Shown: piece by piece, positions 1-6,983 of the stretch | Layout of the letters: the number at the start of each line of letters is the position of its first letter | How positions within the stretch are numbered: the first letter of the stretch is position 1 | NCBI GenBank assembly: GCA_034669525.1 | Contig: JAXDNH010000209.1 | Span: 1-28,682, forward strand | Origin: JAFASC01 sp034669525 | GTDB lineage: Bacteria; Pseudomonadota; Alphaproteobacteria; Rhizobiales; Beijerinckiaceae | DNA length: 28,682 bases | Direction of reading: 5' to 3' | The notes under the pieces: generated by a model | What the model was told of the DNA's origin: nothing | The model's input: only the letters and a program-made list of their open reading frames with translations | Databases searched by the model: none | Translations under genes and position numbers: made by a program

Positions 1-1
1 G

Positions 2-1072
2 CTGCTCGATAATGTGCGCGGCGCGCGCGCCGCCGCTGAAGCCGGCGACGCTTTGTTCGGCACGATCGATTCCTGGCTCGTCTGGAATCTGACCGGCGGC
101 GCGGACGGCGGGCGCCACATCACCGACGTGACGAATGCCTCGCGCACGCAGCTCATGGATTTGCGTTCGCTCGATTGGGACGAAGCCATCCTCGATCTTT
201 TCGGCATTCCGCGCGCGTGTTTGCCGCAGATCGTTTCGTCATCGGAAAAGCTCGGCACCGCGCGTGAGCCGCTCGAAGGCGCGCCGATCGCAGGCATTCT
301 CGGCGATCAGCAGGCGGCGCTCTTCGGTCAGGCGTGCCTCAAGCCCGGCGAAGCGAAGAATACCTACGGCACCGGCTGCTTTCTTCTCATGAATACCGGG
401 GGGATGCCTTCCCCGTCGACACACGGGCTCTTGACAACGGTCGCTTATAAACTCGGCGACGCGCCGGCAGTTTACGCGCTCGAAGGCTCGATCGCGATCG
501 CCGGCGCGCTCGTGCAATGGCTGCGCGATAATCTACAGCTGATCGTGACATCAAACGAGATCGAGACGCTGGCGCGCAGCGTCGACGACAACGGCGATGT
601 CTATATCGTGCCGGCGTTCTCCGGCCTTTACGCGCCGCATTGGCGCGAGGATGCGCGCGGCATCATCTGTGGCCTGACGCGCTTCGCGAAGCGCGGCCAT
701 ATCGCGCGCGCCGCGCTCGAGGCGACGGCCTTTCAGACGCGCGAGATCATCACGGCGATGAGTGCCGATTCCGGCGTGCCGATCCGCGAGCTTCGCGCCG
801 ACGGCGGCATGGTGGTGAACGAGCTGCTCATGCAGTTCCAGGCGGACCTGCTCGACGTCGCGGTCGTGCGGCCGCAGGTGATCGAGACGACCGCGCTCGG
901 CGCCGCTTACGCCGCGGGGCTTGCGGTCGGCTACTGGTCCTCGCCTGGGGATATTTCCGACAATTGGGCGGTCGGCCATCGTTGGCATCCGCAGATGGGT
1001 GAAGGCCGCCGCGCGCAGCTGAATAACGCCTGGGACAAGGCGGTCGCCCGGTCCCTGGGCTGGGTTGGCTGA
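2..1072 (+). CDS. glpK: Glycerol kinase, C-terminal part (5' end outside window)
   Basis: ATP-dependent phosphorylation of glycerol to sn-glycerol 3-phosphate in the cytoplasm. The reading frame is open from the window edge, so the first roughly 140 residues of the usual ~500 are missing. The visible part carries FGGY-kinase hallmarks: GTIDSWLVWNLTGG, the HITDVTNASRT segment, GDQQAALFGQ, the KNTYGTGCFLLMNTG nucleotide-binding loop, and near the end ADGGMVVNELLMQFQAD followed by ETTALGAAYAAGLAVGYW. These are closer to glycerol kinase than to xylulokinase or other FGGY sugar kinases. No glpF or glpD is visible, so the operon context is unknown. The next gene starts about 170 bases downstream behind its own likely promoter. 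The ATG at 14 is internal, not the start. Confidence 0.95.
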   Translation: MLDNVRGARAAAEAGDALFGTIDSWLVWNLTGGADGGRHITDVTNASRTQLMDLRSLDWDEAILDLFGIPRACLPQIVSSSEKLGTAREPLEGAPIAGILGDQQAALFGQACLKPGEAKNTYGTGCFLLMNTGGMPSPSTHGLLTTVAYKLGDAPAVYALEGSIAIAGALVQWLRDNLQLIVTSNEIETLARSVDDNGDVYIVPAFSGLYAPHWREDARGIICGLTRFAKRGHIARAALEATAFQTREIITAMSADSGVPIRELRADGGMVVNELLMQFQADLLDVAVVRPQVIETTALGAAYAAGLAVGYWSSPGDISDNWAVGHRWHPQMGEGRRAQLNNAWDKAVARSLGWVG

Positions 1073-1120
1073 GCGAACTCCCGGACGCTGTTTCCCGTTA
1101 GCCCGCGGCGAGCGCGAGTC

Positions 1121-1150
1121 AGCACAGCACAGCACAGCACAGCACAGCAC
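1121..1150. repeat. Pentanucleotide microsatellite (AGCAC)6
   Basis: Six perfect tandem copies of AGCAC occupy these 30 bases in the intergenic region between glpK and the ppx-like gene. No other simple repeat of this length was noticed in the window. It ends 11 bases before the likely -35 hexamer of the downstream gene, so copy-number changes would shift upstream DNA relative to the promoter but would not change a reading frame. Confidence 0.95.
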
Positions 1151-1161
1151 AATGCTTGAGC

Positions 1162-1189
1162 TTGGCAATCAACGCCGGATCGATACACT
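1162..1189 (+). promoter_or_regulatory. Likely sigma70-type promoter for the ppx-rlmE pair
   Basis: TTGGCA at 1162-1167 (5 of 6 to the -35 consensus) is followed 16 bases later by TACACT at 1184-1189 (4 of 6 to the -10 consensus). This predicts a transcript start near 1196 and a leader of about 50 bases. The leader contains a 6-bp hairpin, CCCGGC/GCCGGG with a CGTA loop, at 1215-1230, ending 14 bases before the GTG start. The promoter is inferred from hexamer matches only. Confidence 0.4.
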
Positions 1190-1244
1190 CCGGGATTAGG
1201 CGGATCGGGACAAACCCGGCCGTAGCCGGGGCGGGGTTGAGGGA

Positions 1245-2351
1245 GTGACGACGATCGACCTTTCGGATGCAGCGCCGATCCTTGCCGAGCGCGTGAGCCA
1301 CGCGCCCGCGCCCGCCAGCGCTCCGGTTCCAGCGGGCCACACCTACGCGGCGCTCGATCTCGGCACCAACAATTGCCGCCTCCTGGTCGCGCGGCCCCAT
1401 CACGACCGCACGCGCAACGGCGCCGACCGCCTGCGCATCGTCGACGCGTTTTCGCGGATCGTCCGGCTTGGCGAGGGCCTGCACCAGACCGGCGAGCTCG
1501 GCGAGGCGGCAATCGCCCGCACGCTCGACGCGCTTGCCATCTGCCACACGAAGATGGAGCAGCGCGGCGTCACCCGCGCGCGTCTGATCGCCACGGAGGC
1601 CTGTCGTATGGCCGCAAACGGTGACGAGTTCCTCGACATGGTGCACGAAGCGCTCGGGCTCGATCTCGAAATCATCGATCGCGAAACAGAGGCGAGGCTC
1701 GCGGCGCTTGGCTGCGCGGCGCTGGCCGATCCGCACGCCGAAGGCGTGCTGATCTTCGACATCGGCGGCGGCTCGTCGGAACTCATCTGGCTCGATCCGG
1801 CGCGCACGCGCGCTGCAGCTGCGGCAGAGCACGTCGACATCCGCCTTTGGACATCGCTCCAGATTGGCGTCGTTTCCCTGTGCGAACAATTCGGCGGCGT
1901 CGACGTCTCGTCGGCAACTTACGACGCTATGGTATCCCACGTCGCGCAATCGCTCGAAGCGTTTCTCGGCCGCGCGATGGGCGAACGCCATTGCTCGCGC
2001 TTTCATCTCCTCGGCACCTCCGGCACGGTGACGACGCTCGGCGGCGTCTATCTCAACCTTTCCCGTTACGATCGCCGCCGCGTCGATGGATTGTGGATGT
2101 CGGCGGGCGACGTCAGCGCCACCATCGCGCGCCTCAAGCGCATGTCTTACGCCGAGCGCGCCGCGCATGGCTGCATCGGGCCCGCGCGCGCCGATCTGGT
2201 GCTTGCGGGCTGTGCGATCCTGGAGGCGATCCGCCGCGCCTTCCCGGCGCCGCGACTGCGCATCGCCGACCGGGGCTTGCGCGAAGGCATGCTCATCGAG
2301 CTCATGCGCGCCGACGGCGTCTGGGACCGCCAGCGCGGGACGGCGGCGTGA
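1245..2351 (+). CDS. ppx: Exopolyphosphatase / guanosine pentaphosphate phosphatase family protein (Ppx/GppA)
   Basis: Member of the ASKHA-fold Ppx/GppA family, which releases phosphate from polyphosphate or converts pppGpp to ppGpp. The family motifs are clear: phosphate-1 loop ALDLGTNNCRLLV near residue 30, the IATEACRMAANGDEFL segment near residue 108, phosphate-2 loop IFDIGGGSSELIWL near residue 168, and HLLGTSGTVTTLGG around 248. At 368 residues it has the catalytic domains but lacks the C-terminal HD-like domain of long enterobacterial Ppx. The start is taken as GTG 1245, although GAGGGA abuts it with no spacer; GTG 1293 is an in-frame alternative. Its stop overlaps the start of rlmE (GTGA), so the two are translationally coupled. 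Polyphosphatase versus pppGpp hydrolase cannot be decided from sequence. Confidence 0.9.
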   Translation: MTTIDLSDAAPILAERVSHAPAPASAPVPAGHTYAALDLGTNNCRLLVARPHHDRTRNGADRLRIVDAFSRIVRLGEGLHQTGELGEAAIARTLDALAICHTKMEQRGVTRARLIATEACRMAANGDEFLDMVHEALGLDLEIIDRETEARLAALGCAALADPHAEGVLIFDIGGGSSELIWLDPARTRAAAAAEHVDIRLWTSLQIGVVSLCEQFGGVDVSSATYDAMVSHVAQSLEAFLGRAMGERHCSRFHLLGTSGTVTTLGGVYLNLSRYDRRRVDGLWMSAGDVSATIARLKRMSYAERAAHGCIGPARADLVLAGCAILEAIRRAFPAPRLRIADRGLREGMLIELMRADGVWDRQRGTAA

Positions 2352-3058
2352 CGCCGAAGAAGGGCGGCCAAAAATCCGGACGCGAGGGCGGACGATCGCT
2401 GAAGACGCGTGTCAAGACAGCGCGAAAACGCTCGCTCTCCTCGACGCTATGGCTCGGCCGCCAGCTCAACGACCCTTATGTCGCGCGCGCGCGGCACGAA
2501 GGCTATCGTTCACGCGCCGCATTCAAGCTGATCGAGATCGACGACAGGCATCATCTGCTTAAACCGGGCCAGCGCATTGTCGATCTCGGTGCGGCGCCCG
2601 GCGGCTGGTCGCAAGTCGCGGCAAAACGCGTCGGCGCAGCAGAAGGGAGAGGCCGTGTTATCGGCATCGATGTTCTGGCCATCGATCCGATCGCCGGTGC
2701 TGACTTTGCTGTCATGGACTTCAACGCGCCGGATGCGCCGGAACGTTTGAAGCAAATGCTCGACGGATCAGCCGACGGTGTTCTCACCGACATGGCGGCT
2801 AACGCGACCGGACATCGCAAGACCGACCACCTGCGCATCGTGGCGCTCGCCGAACTCGCCGCCGAATTCGCGCGCGAAGTTCTGTCGCCCGGCGGTTTCT
2901 TTCTCGCAAAAGTGCTGCAGGGCGGGACCGAGAGCGATCTGCTCGCGAGTCTCAAACGCGATTTCGCCAAAGTGCATCACGTCAAGCCCGCTGCCAGCCG
3001 CGCCGATTCGGCGGAGCTTTACGTGCTCGCGACGGGATTTCGCCGTACGCGTGAGTAA
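2348..3058 (+). CDS. rlmE: 23S rRNA (uridine-2'-O-)-methyltransferase RlmE (FtsJ/RrmJ)
   Basis: SAM-dependent 2'-O-methyltransferase that modifies a uridine in the A-loop of 23S rRNA. The 236-residue product begins with a Lys/Arg-rich tail typical of alphaproteobacterial RlmE. The SAM-binding motif DLGAAPGGWSQVA follows at residues 79-91, and the catalytic K-D-K-E tetrad is visible: K60 (AAFKLIEID), D148 (LTDMAANATGH), K188 (FLAKVLQGG) and E223 (SAELYVLAT). GTG 2348 is chosen because it overlaps the ppx stop and gives the family's usual length; the frame stays open upstream but that stretch only shadows ppx. The stop lies 4 bases from that of the convergent oxidase-like gene. Confidence 0.95.
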   Translation: MTPKKGGQKSGREGGRSLKTRVKTARKRSLSSTLWLGRQLNDPYVARARHEGYRSRAAFKLIEIDDRHHLLKPGQRIVDLGAAPGGWSQVAAKRVGAAEGRGRVIGIDVLAIDPIAGADFAVMDFNAPDAPERLKQMLDGSADGVLTDMAANATGHRKTDHLRIVALAELAAEFAREVLSPGGFFLAKVLQGGTESDLLASLKRDFAKVHHVKPAASRADSAELYVLATGFRRTRE

Positions 3059-3062
3059 AACG

Positions 3063-4448
3063 TCACGTCACTTCAAACCAGCCGCACAAGCCGCTGATCT
3101 GATGCTCGATGACATCGCAGTTGATCGCCCATTTTCCGGGATTGTCGGCGACGAACGCGACACGTTTCGTGCGGCCCTCGGCGACGATGACGGCATTGCG
3201 CCAATAAGGCTCCCAACCATCATCGAGATCGTGCAACAGGCGCACGACATGGCCGTGGACGCGCATGTTCTGCGTCACCAGCGTCTTGTTGACGAAGCCG
3301 AGCGACACGGGCGTGCCGCGTTTGACGGAAAAGAGCGGCTTGCCTTCAAAGCCGCCCGGCACGCCGTTCAGCGTCCACAACGTTCTCGCGCCGGGCGAGA
3401 CGCGCGCGCTGCCGCCTTCGACAACGATGTCGACCTTCTTCGCCTCCGCGAGGCGGATTTCCGCCGGCAGAAGCGGATTGAGCGGCAGCGAGGCAATTGC
3501 GCGGCGAACGGGACGCTTTGCACCCCGCGTTTTGAACACAAGAAGATCGCGATCAGGCTCGTTCGTGCCGTGCAGCACGATCTTCGCATTTTCACTTTCG
3601 TCGTCGGGAAGATCGAACATCAAATCGAAGCGGGCGCCTGGCCCAACGGGAATCGTTCGCCGGACCGGCTCGAATGGATCGCAAGGCTGGCCGTCGATCG
3701 CCATGATCAGCGGCTTAAATCCCTCGAACGTGACGAACATGAATCGTGCATTGGCGACGTTCACAAGCCGCAGACGCAGGCGCGCGCCCGGGGCAAACGT
3801 TTCCGCAATCGGCGCAGCTTGCGTGTTGGCCGTGACCAGCGATCCGACCCGGCCGGCGCCGCCGACATCGGCGGGATTGCCGAAATCCTTGACAAGCATC
3901 CCCTGTTCGTCGAGGCGCCAGTCGTCGATCAGAAGGGCAAAGTCGCGATCGACATCCGGCGCCGATCGCTCGTCGATAATCAATAACCCGTAAAGGCCGC
4001 GCGCAAACTGCTCGCTCGCGAATGGCGCGACAAACGGACGATAAAGATACAAGCCGCTGTCCGGCGCTTTGAAGCGGTAGTCGAAGGCCGCGCCGGGCAT
4101 CACCGGCTTTTGCGTCAGTCCAACCACCCCATCCATCGCATTGTCGATCCGCACGCCATGCCAATGCAAGCTTGTCGGCTGATCGAGTCTGTTGACGAGG
4201 CGCACGCTGATTTCCTCGCCAGGCTTGGCGCGGAGCACGGGTCCGGGGACCTGACCGTCGTATCCCCACACGTCCGTCTCGTCTGCCGGAGCTGGAAGAA
4301 TGCGCTGACGCGACTTCCGCGCTTCGAGAACGCGCACGCCCTCAGGCGCGGCATCAGCTTGCGGCGGCGCCCCCTCGGCGCGCGACGTCAACGAAACAAG
4401 ACTCGCCGCGACGCCTCCGATCAGCGTGCGGCGGGTGATATCGGTCAT
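3063..4448 (-). CDS. Tat-exported multicopper-oxidase-fold protein with degenerate copper sites
   Basis: A 461-residue three-cupredoxin-domain protein. The N-terminus has a twin-arginine signal (TRRTLIGG then a hydrophobic stretch), predicting export folded to the periplasm. Fold motifs include VWGYDGQVPGP, SLHWHGVRIDNAMDGV and a C-terminal cupredoxin ending near residue 460. Only the first copper motif, HWHG (residues 95-98), is intact. The usual HxH of domain 1 reads YRPF, the C-terminal HPxHxHG reads QNMRVHG, and the HCHxxxH loop reads NCDVIEH. Cys444, His398 and His449 remain, but most type-1 and trinuclear ligands are lost. Normal laccase activity is therefore unlikely; a structural role as in copper-free FtsP/SufI, or an altered metal site, is possible. 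ATG 4448 has AGGA six bases upstream, better than TTG 4454. It follows the rhodanese gene by 13 bases. Confidence 0.85.
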   Translation of the reverse strand: MTDITRRTLIGGVAASLVSLTSRAEGAPPQADAAPEGVRVLEARKSRQRILPAPADETDVWGYDGQVPGPVLRAKPGEEISVRLVNRLDQPTSLHWHGVRIDNAMDGVVGLTQKPVMPGAAFDYRFKAPDSGLYLYRPFVAPFASEQFARGLYGLLIIDERSAPDVDRDFALLIDDWRLDEQGMLVKDFGNPADVGGAGRVGSLVTANTQAAPIAETFAPGARLRLRLVNVANARFMFVTFEGFKPLIMAIDGQPCDPFEPVRRTIPVGPGARFDLMFDLPDDESENAKIVLHGTNEPDRDLLVFKTRGAKRPVRRAIASLPLNPLLPAEIRLAEAKKVDIVVEGGSARVSPGARTLWTLNGVPGGFEGKPLFSVKRGTPVSLGFVNKTLVTQNMRVHGHVVRLLHDLDDGWEPYWRNAVIVAEGRTKRVAFVADNPGKWAINCDVIEHQISGLCGWFEVT

Positions 4449-4461
4449 CAACAATCCTTAG

Positions 4462-4815
4462 CTAATCGCGCTCGATGGGCTCGCCGGCGGCGGCCCATTC
4501 GAGCATGCCGCCGCCAAAATGCGCACGCACATCTTGGCGGCCGTTCGCTTGCGCAATAGCGAGCGCTTTCGCGGAGCGGTTCCCGGAACGGCATTGGAGA
4601 ACGACCCGCCTGCCCTCTTCGCGCGGCAGTTCGAGTGGGTCGAATGACGACATCGGATGCAGCGTGGCGCCCGCAATATGGCCGGCGTCCCATTCATTCG
4701 GCTCGCGCACGTCGACGAGCAGGATCGACCCATCGGCCAAGCCGCACTTCAATTCTTCCAAGCTGACGTCCTCGATAACCGGCGAGTTCATACTCCCCAT
4801 GAATGTCACATCCAT
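4462..4815 (-). CDS. Rhodanese-like (sulfurtransferase) domain protein
   Basis: Single rhodanese domain of 117 residues. It has the VDVREPNEWDAGHIAGA segment (about residues 34-50) and the active-site loop CRSGNRS with the catalytic cysteine at residue 75, so it is probably catalytically competent for persulfide transfer. It ends with the family's GGMLEW motif. There is no signal peptide, so it should act in the cytoplasm. The start is uncertain: ATG 4815 has GGAAAG just upstream, and ATG 4791 lies after GGGGAG with only one spacer base. An extended -10 promoter lies about 80 bases upstream. It is 13 bases ahead of the multicopper-oxidase-like gene, so the two form an operon. Its substrate is not predictable; a role in sulfur or thiol chemistry for neighbouring copper proteins is only a guess. 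Confidence 0.9.
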   Translation of the reverse strand: MDVTFMGSMNSPVIEDVSLEELKCGLADGSILLVDVREPNEWDAGHIAGATLHPMSSFDPLELPREEGRRVVLQCRSGNRSAKALAIAQANGRQDVRAHFGGGMLEWAAAGEPIERD

Positions 4816-4893
4816 CTTTCCACGGCGCTTCAGCAGCTACTGGCTGTGTTCACCGGGGGGCGAAATCCTGCGAGCTGCCCTTCAGGTGGCGGC

Positions 4894-4902
4894 ATTATAC
4901 CA
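4894..4902 (-). promoter_or_regulatory. Extended -10 promoter for the rhodanese / oxidase-like pair
   Basis: On the minus strand the sequence reads TGGTATAAT, an exact TGN-TATAAT extended -10 element in otherwise GC-rich DNA. No good -35 hexamer lies 16-18 bases upstream, as expected for extended -10 promoters or for activator-dependent ones. The predicted transcript start near 4887 gives a leader of about 70 bases before ATG 4815. This would separate transcription of the rhodanese-oxidase pair from the tyrosinase-HEAT-SCO genes upstream. Confidence 0.55.
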
Positions 4903-4913
4903 TACAACGGCGG

Positions 4914-4934
4914 AAGGGCACCGCCCTTGGCGGT
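4914..4934. promoter_or_regulatory. Two overlapping inverted repeats at the -35 region of the rhodanese promoter
   Basis: AAGGGC-ACC-GCCCTT (4914-4928) and ACCGCC-CTT-GGCGGT (4920-4934) are both perfect 6-3-6 inverted repeats that share bases, so only one could form as a hairpin in RNA. They lie directly after the SCO-like gene and about 27 to 47 bases upstream of the predicted rhodanese transcript start. They could be an operator covering the missing -35 box, or a weak terminator for the upstream genes; there is no T-run. Function is inferred from position only. Confidence 0.35.
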
Positions 4935-6058
4935 CAGGAGAGCGAGTTCATGGCGGCAAGCACATCCTTCTCCTCCCATTGCGCACGCGTGAAGCGTGTG
5001 CTCGGCGAGCCGCAGCTATCTAAAAGGATCAGGTCAATCCGGTGCTGATTGACCGTCGTCGAACCATAATTCACACCAAGATCAAAATACCGCTGCACGG
5101 GATCGAAGGGTCCCATTGTGCGCAGGAGCCGAGTTCGATCGTCGAACAACAATCCGCGATTTGCGCCATAGATCCGAAGCCGCTGTGAAATATCGAATGC
5201 CGGATCGTAAGTGATCGCGGCGACATTGAAGCGGGCATCGAGCCCTTCTTCGCGGGTGCGTTGCTGCAAGCGCCCAAGCTTGGTAATACTCAGCGAACAT
5301 TTGTTGGGGTTCATGCACCGCGTATAGAAGAAGGTGAGAGCGCTCGGACGGCCGCGAAAAAACTCGCCAAATGAAAACAGCTCGCCATCCTGATCCTGCA
5401 ACGCGATACTGCCGATGTCGATGTCGGAGGAGGTCAAAAAGGAGCTAGGCTGAGCGTTGTGAGCGCAACACGAGTGGTGCGTGGACGGCTGCCCAATCGC
5501 CACCGCGGCGATCGCTTTTTCGATTTCCCGGGCAACGGCAGGGGAGAATGTGGAGGGATTGCGCTCCAGCATTGCTTTGAGCGCCGGGAGCGCCGCCACG
5601 GCGCGAGGGCCGAGCCACGCGAATGTCCGAAACAATTCCGTCAGCGCGGTGGTCGTGGCGGCACCGCCCGCACGCGGCAAAATATGCTCGAAACACACCA
5701 CGTCGTCGGAAGATGCGATGCGGTCGATCGCTTCCAGCATGAGCGGAACAAGATGCTCGGGAGGATCGTGGATGCCGCGCACCGCTTTGGCTGCCGCCGC
5801 CACCGTGTAGGCATTCAGCCCGGTTTCCAGCTCCTCGATGACAAAAGCCATCGCCGACGCAGGGAGTCCGATATTTTCGAAGCTTGTCAGAACGTATCCG
5901 CGCAGACGCTCGGCTTCGTTCGTGCTGCGGCCGTCATAGATCGGGGATTGCTCCGCCAACAAGCCGACGAGAATCTCGCCCGCATCCGGCGATGCGCGCA
6001 AACGATCTACATAAGCCACGACATCGGCTAGAGGCGTGACCCCGCTGATCTCAAGCAC
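4934..6058 (-). CDS. HEAT-like repeat protein fused to an SCO/thioredoxin-like copper domain
   Basis: A 374-residue two-part protein. Residues 1 to about 190 are alpha-helical and resemble HEAT/armadillo repeats. A short linker contains HHSCCAH (194-200). Residues about 210-374 look like an SCO1/SenC thioredoxin-fold copper chaperone: FFYTRC with Cys248, partner Cys254, then ITYDPAFD, and NQHRIDLILLD, in which His339 aligns with the conserved SCO copper histidine (Asp eight residues later). Unusually the cysteines are spaced CX5C (CMNPNKC) rather than CX3C. No signal peptide or membrane anchor is seen, unlike normal SCO proteins. GTG 6058 is used; no strong ribosome site is visible. It starts 11 bases after the HEAT gene stop. 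Likely role (inference): copper delivery or thiol reduction for the tyrosinase encoded in the same operon. Confidence 0.75.
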   Translation of the reverse strand: MLEISGVTPLADVVAYVDRLRASPDAGEILVGLLAEQSPIYDGRSTNEAERLRGYVLTSFENIGLPASAMAFVIEELETGLNAYTVAAAAKAVRGIHDPPEHLVPLMLEAIDRIASSDDVVCFEHILPRAGGAATTTALTELFRTFAWLGPRAVAALPALKAMLERNPSTFSPAVAREIEKAIAAVAIGQPSTHHSCCAHNAQPSSFLTSSDIDIGSIALQDQDGELFSFGEFFRGRPSALTFFYTRCMNPNKCSLSITKLGRLQQRTREEGLDARFNVAAITYDPAFDISQRLRIYGANRGLLFDDRTRLLRTMGPFDPVQRYFDLGVNYGSTTVNQHRIDLILLDSCGSPSTRFTRAQWEEKDVLAAMNSLS

Positions 6059-6069
6059 AGGGCGATCTT

Positions 6070-6948
6070 TTACAGTTTCGACATGAAGCGCCCGACGGCC
6101 GAATGCAGATTCTGTAAAGGACCTTCGGAACCGAGCTTTTTGATCGCGTCGATGAAGGCGGTATCGTGAAACAGGTGCTGATGATCCGGAGCGTTTGCGA
6201 GAGCTCCCAAAGCGGTGGCACGAATGTCTTCGAAATCGCTTTTGTCGAGGATTATCTTCTGAGCGACTTCAGCGAATTTTTGCGGATCGAGGAAATGCAG
6301 GCCTGTCGCGCTCAACGTCCGTAGAGCCTGAGGTTGTGTCTTGTCCTGCAGGAGTTGTTCCAGCAACCCCCGAGATTTCGCATCGGTGGCCATAATGCGC
6401 AACGCGGCAACCTTGGTCGCGACATCTTGCGCTTTCTGAAATACATCGCGAGCGATATCGACGAAGTTGCCGTGGTCGTCGTTCCTGAGGAATTGCAGCG
6501 CTTTAACAGCTGGAACCAGGGAGTCTTGCTCGTTCTCCAGCCCCTTTTTCAAAAGGTCTTGGGCGTACGGGTCTTTTTCCGCAGAGAGAATTTCGAGGGC
6601 GTCCTGTCGAAGCTGTTGATCGGTGTCGGGCTTGGCGATCTGACGCAATGCGTCCAGAAACTCCGCTCGGAAGGGAGCAAATAATTCGGCCAAAAACGCC
6701 ACGGCACGCAGGGCCCGCAGCGCCGCCTGCCGAATGGGAGTCGCTACGTTCTGATCGCGCAGGGTGGCGATTAGACTGGGGATTTTTGTCGGAAGTTGAT
6801 CGCGTTCCTGTGGCACCCGGCTGATCTCGTCTATGGCGGCGGCGTGTGGAGCGGCCGCGGCGGCCGAGGCCGGCGCAGCTGCTTTGGCTCGGGAAGACCC
6901 GGCAGTCAGCTCCCTTTCGTATGCTTGACGATAGTCCTTGACATCCAT
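6070..6948 (-). CDS. HEAT-repeat protein of the tyrosinase operon
   Basis: A 292-residue cytoplasmic protein. After a short polar N-terminus (MDVKDYRQAYEREL) and an Ala-rich linker, it consists of repeated helical pairs typical of HEAT repeats, for example PIRQAALRALRAVAFLAE, QLRQDALEILSAEKDP, DVATKVAALRIMATDA and DIRATALGALANAPD. No catalytic motif is visible; such proteins are protein-binding scaffolds. It lies about 35 bases after the tyrosinase gene and 11 bases before the HEAT/SCO fusion, on the same strand, so co-transcription is very likely. ATG 6948 is preferred over GTG 6957 because AGGGG lies 8-9 bases upstream. Sample lines within it are only about 45-52% G+C, clearly below the flanking genes. 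Inferred role: adaptor or assembly factor for the tyrosinase. Confidence 0.75.
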   Translation of the reverse strand: MDVKDYRQAYERELTAGSSRAKAAAPASAAAAAPHAAAIDEISRVPQERDQLPTKIPSLIATLRDQNVATPIRQAALRALRAVAFLAELFAPFRAEFLDALRQIAKPDTDQQLRQDALEILSAEKDPYAQDLLKKGLENEQDSLVPAVKALQFLRNDDHGNFVDIARDVFQKAQDVATKVAALRIMATDAKSRGLLEQLLQDKTQPQALRTLSATGLHFLDPQKFAEVAQKIILDKSDFEDIRATALGALANAPDHQHLFHDTAFIDAIKKLGSEGPLQNLHSAVGRFMSKL

Positions 6949-6983
6949 CTGGTTCACCCCTGCCCGCGAAGGGCCACTGATCG

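Noticed and set aside
1121..1150. AGCAC array as a CRISPR or protein-coding repeat
   Set aside because: Units are five bases with no spacers, and no supported coding frame covers the array.
1119..2168. 349-codon minus-strand frame opposite ppx, beginning within the AGCAC array
   Set aside because: Antisense to a gene with clear Ppx/GppA motifs; the repeat only produces a Cys/Ala/Val/Leu repeat end by chance.
2778..3986. 402-codon plus-strand frame across the rlmE end and antisense to the oxidase-like gene
   Set aside because: No family motif and biased composition; both genes it shadows are well supported.
4914..4934. CueR or CsoR copper operator
   Set aside because: The inverted repeats are near the right place, but arm sequence and spacing do not match the consensus sites I know; kept only as a generic element.
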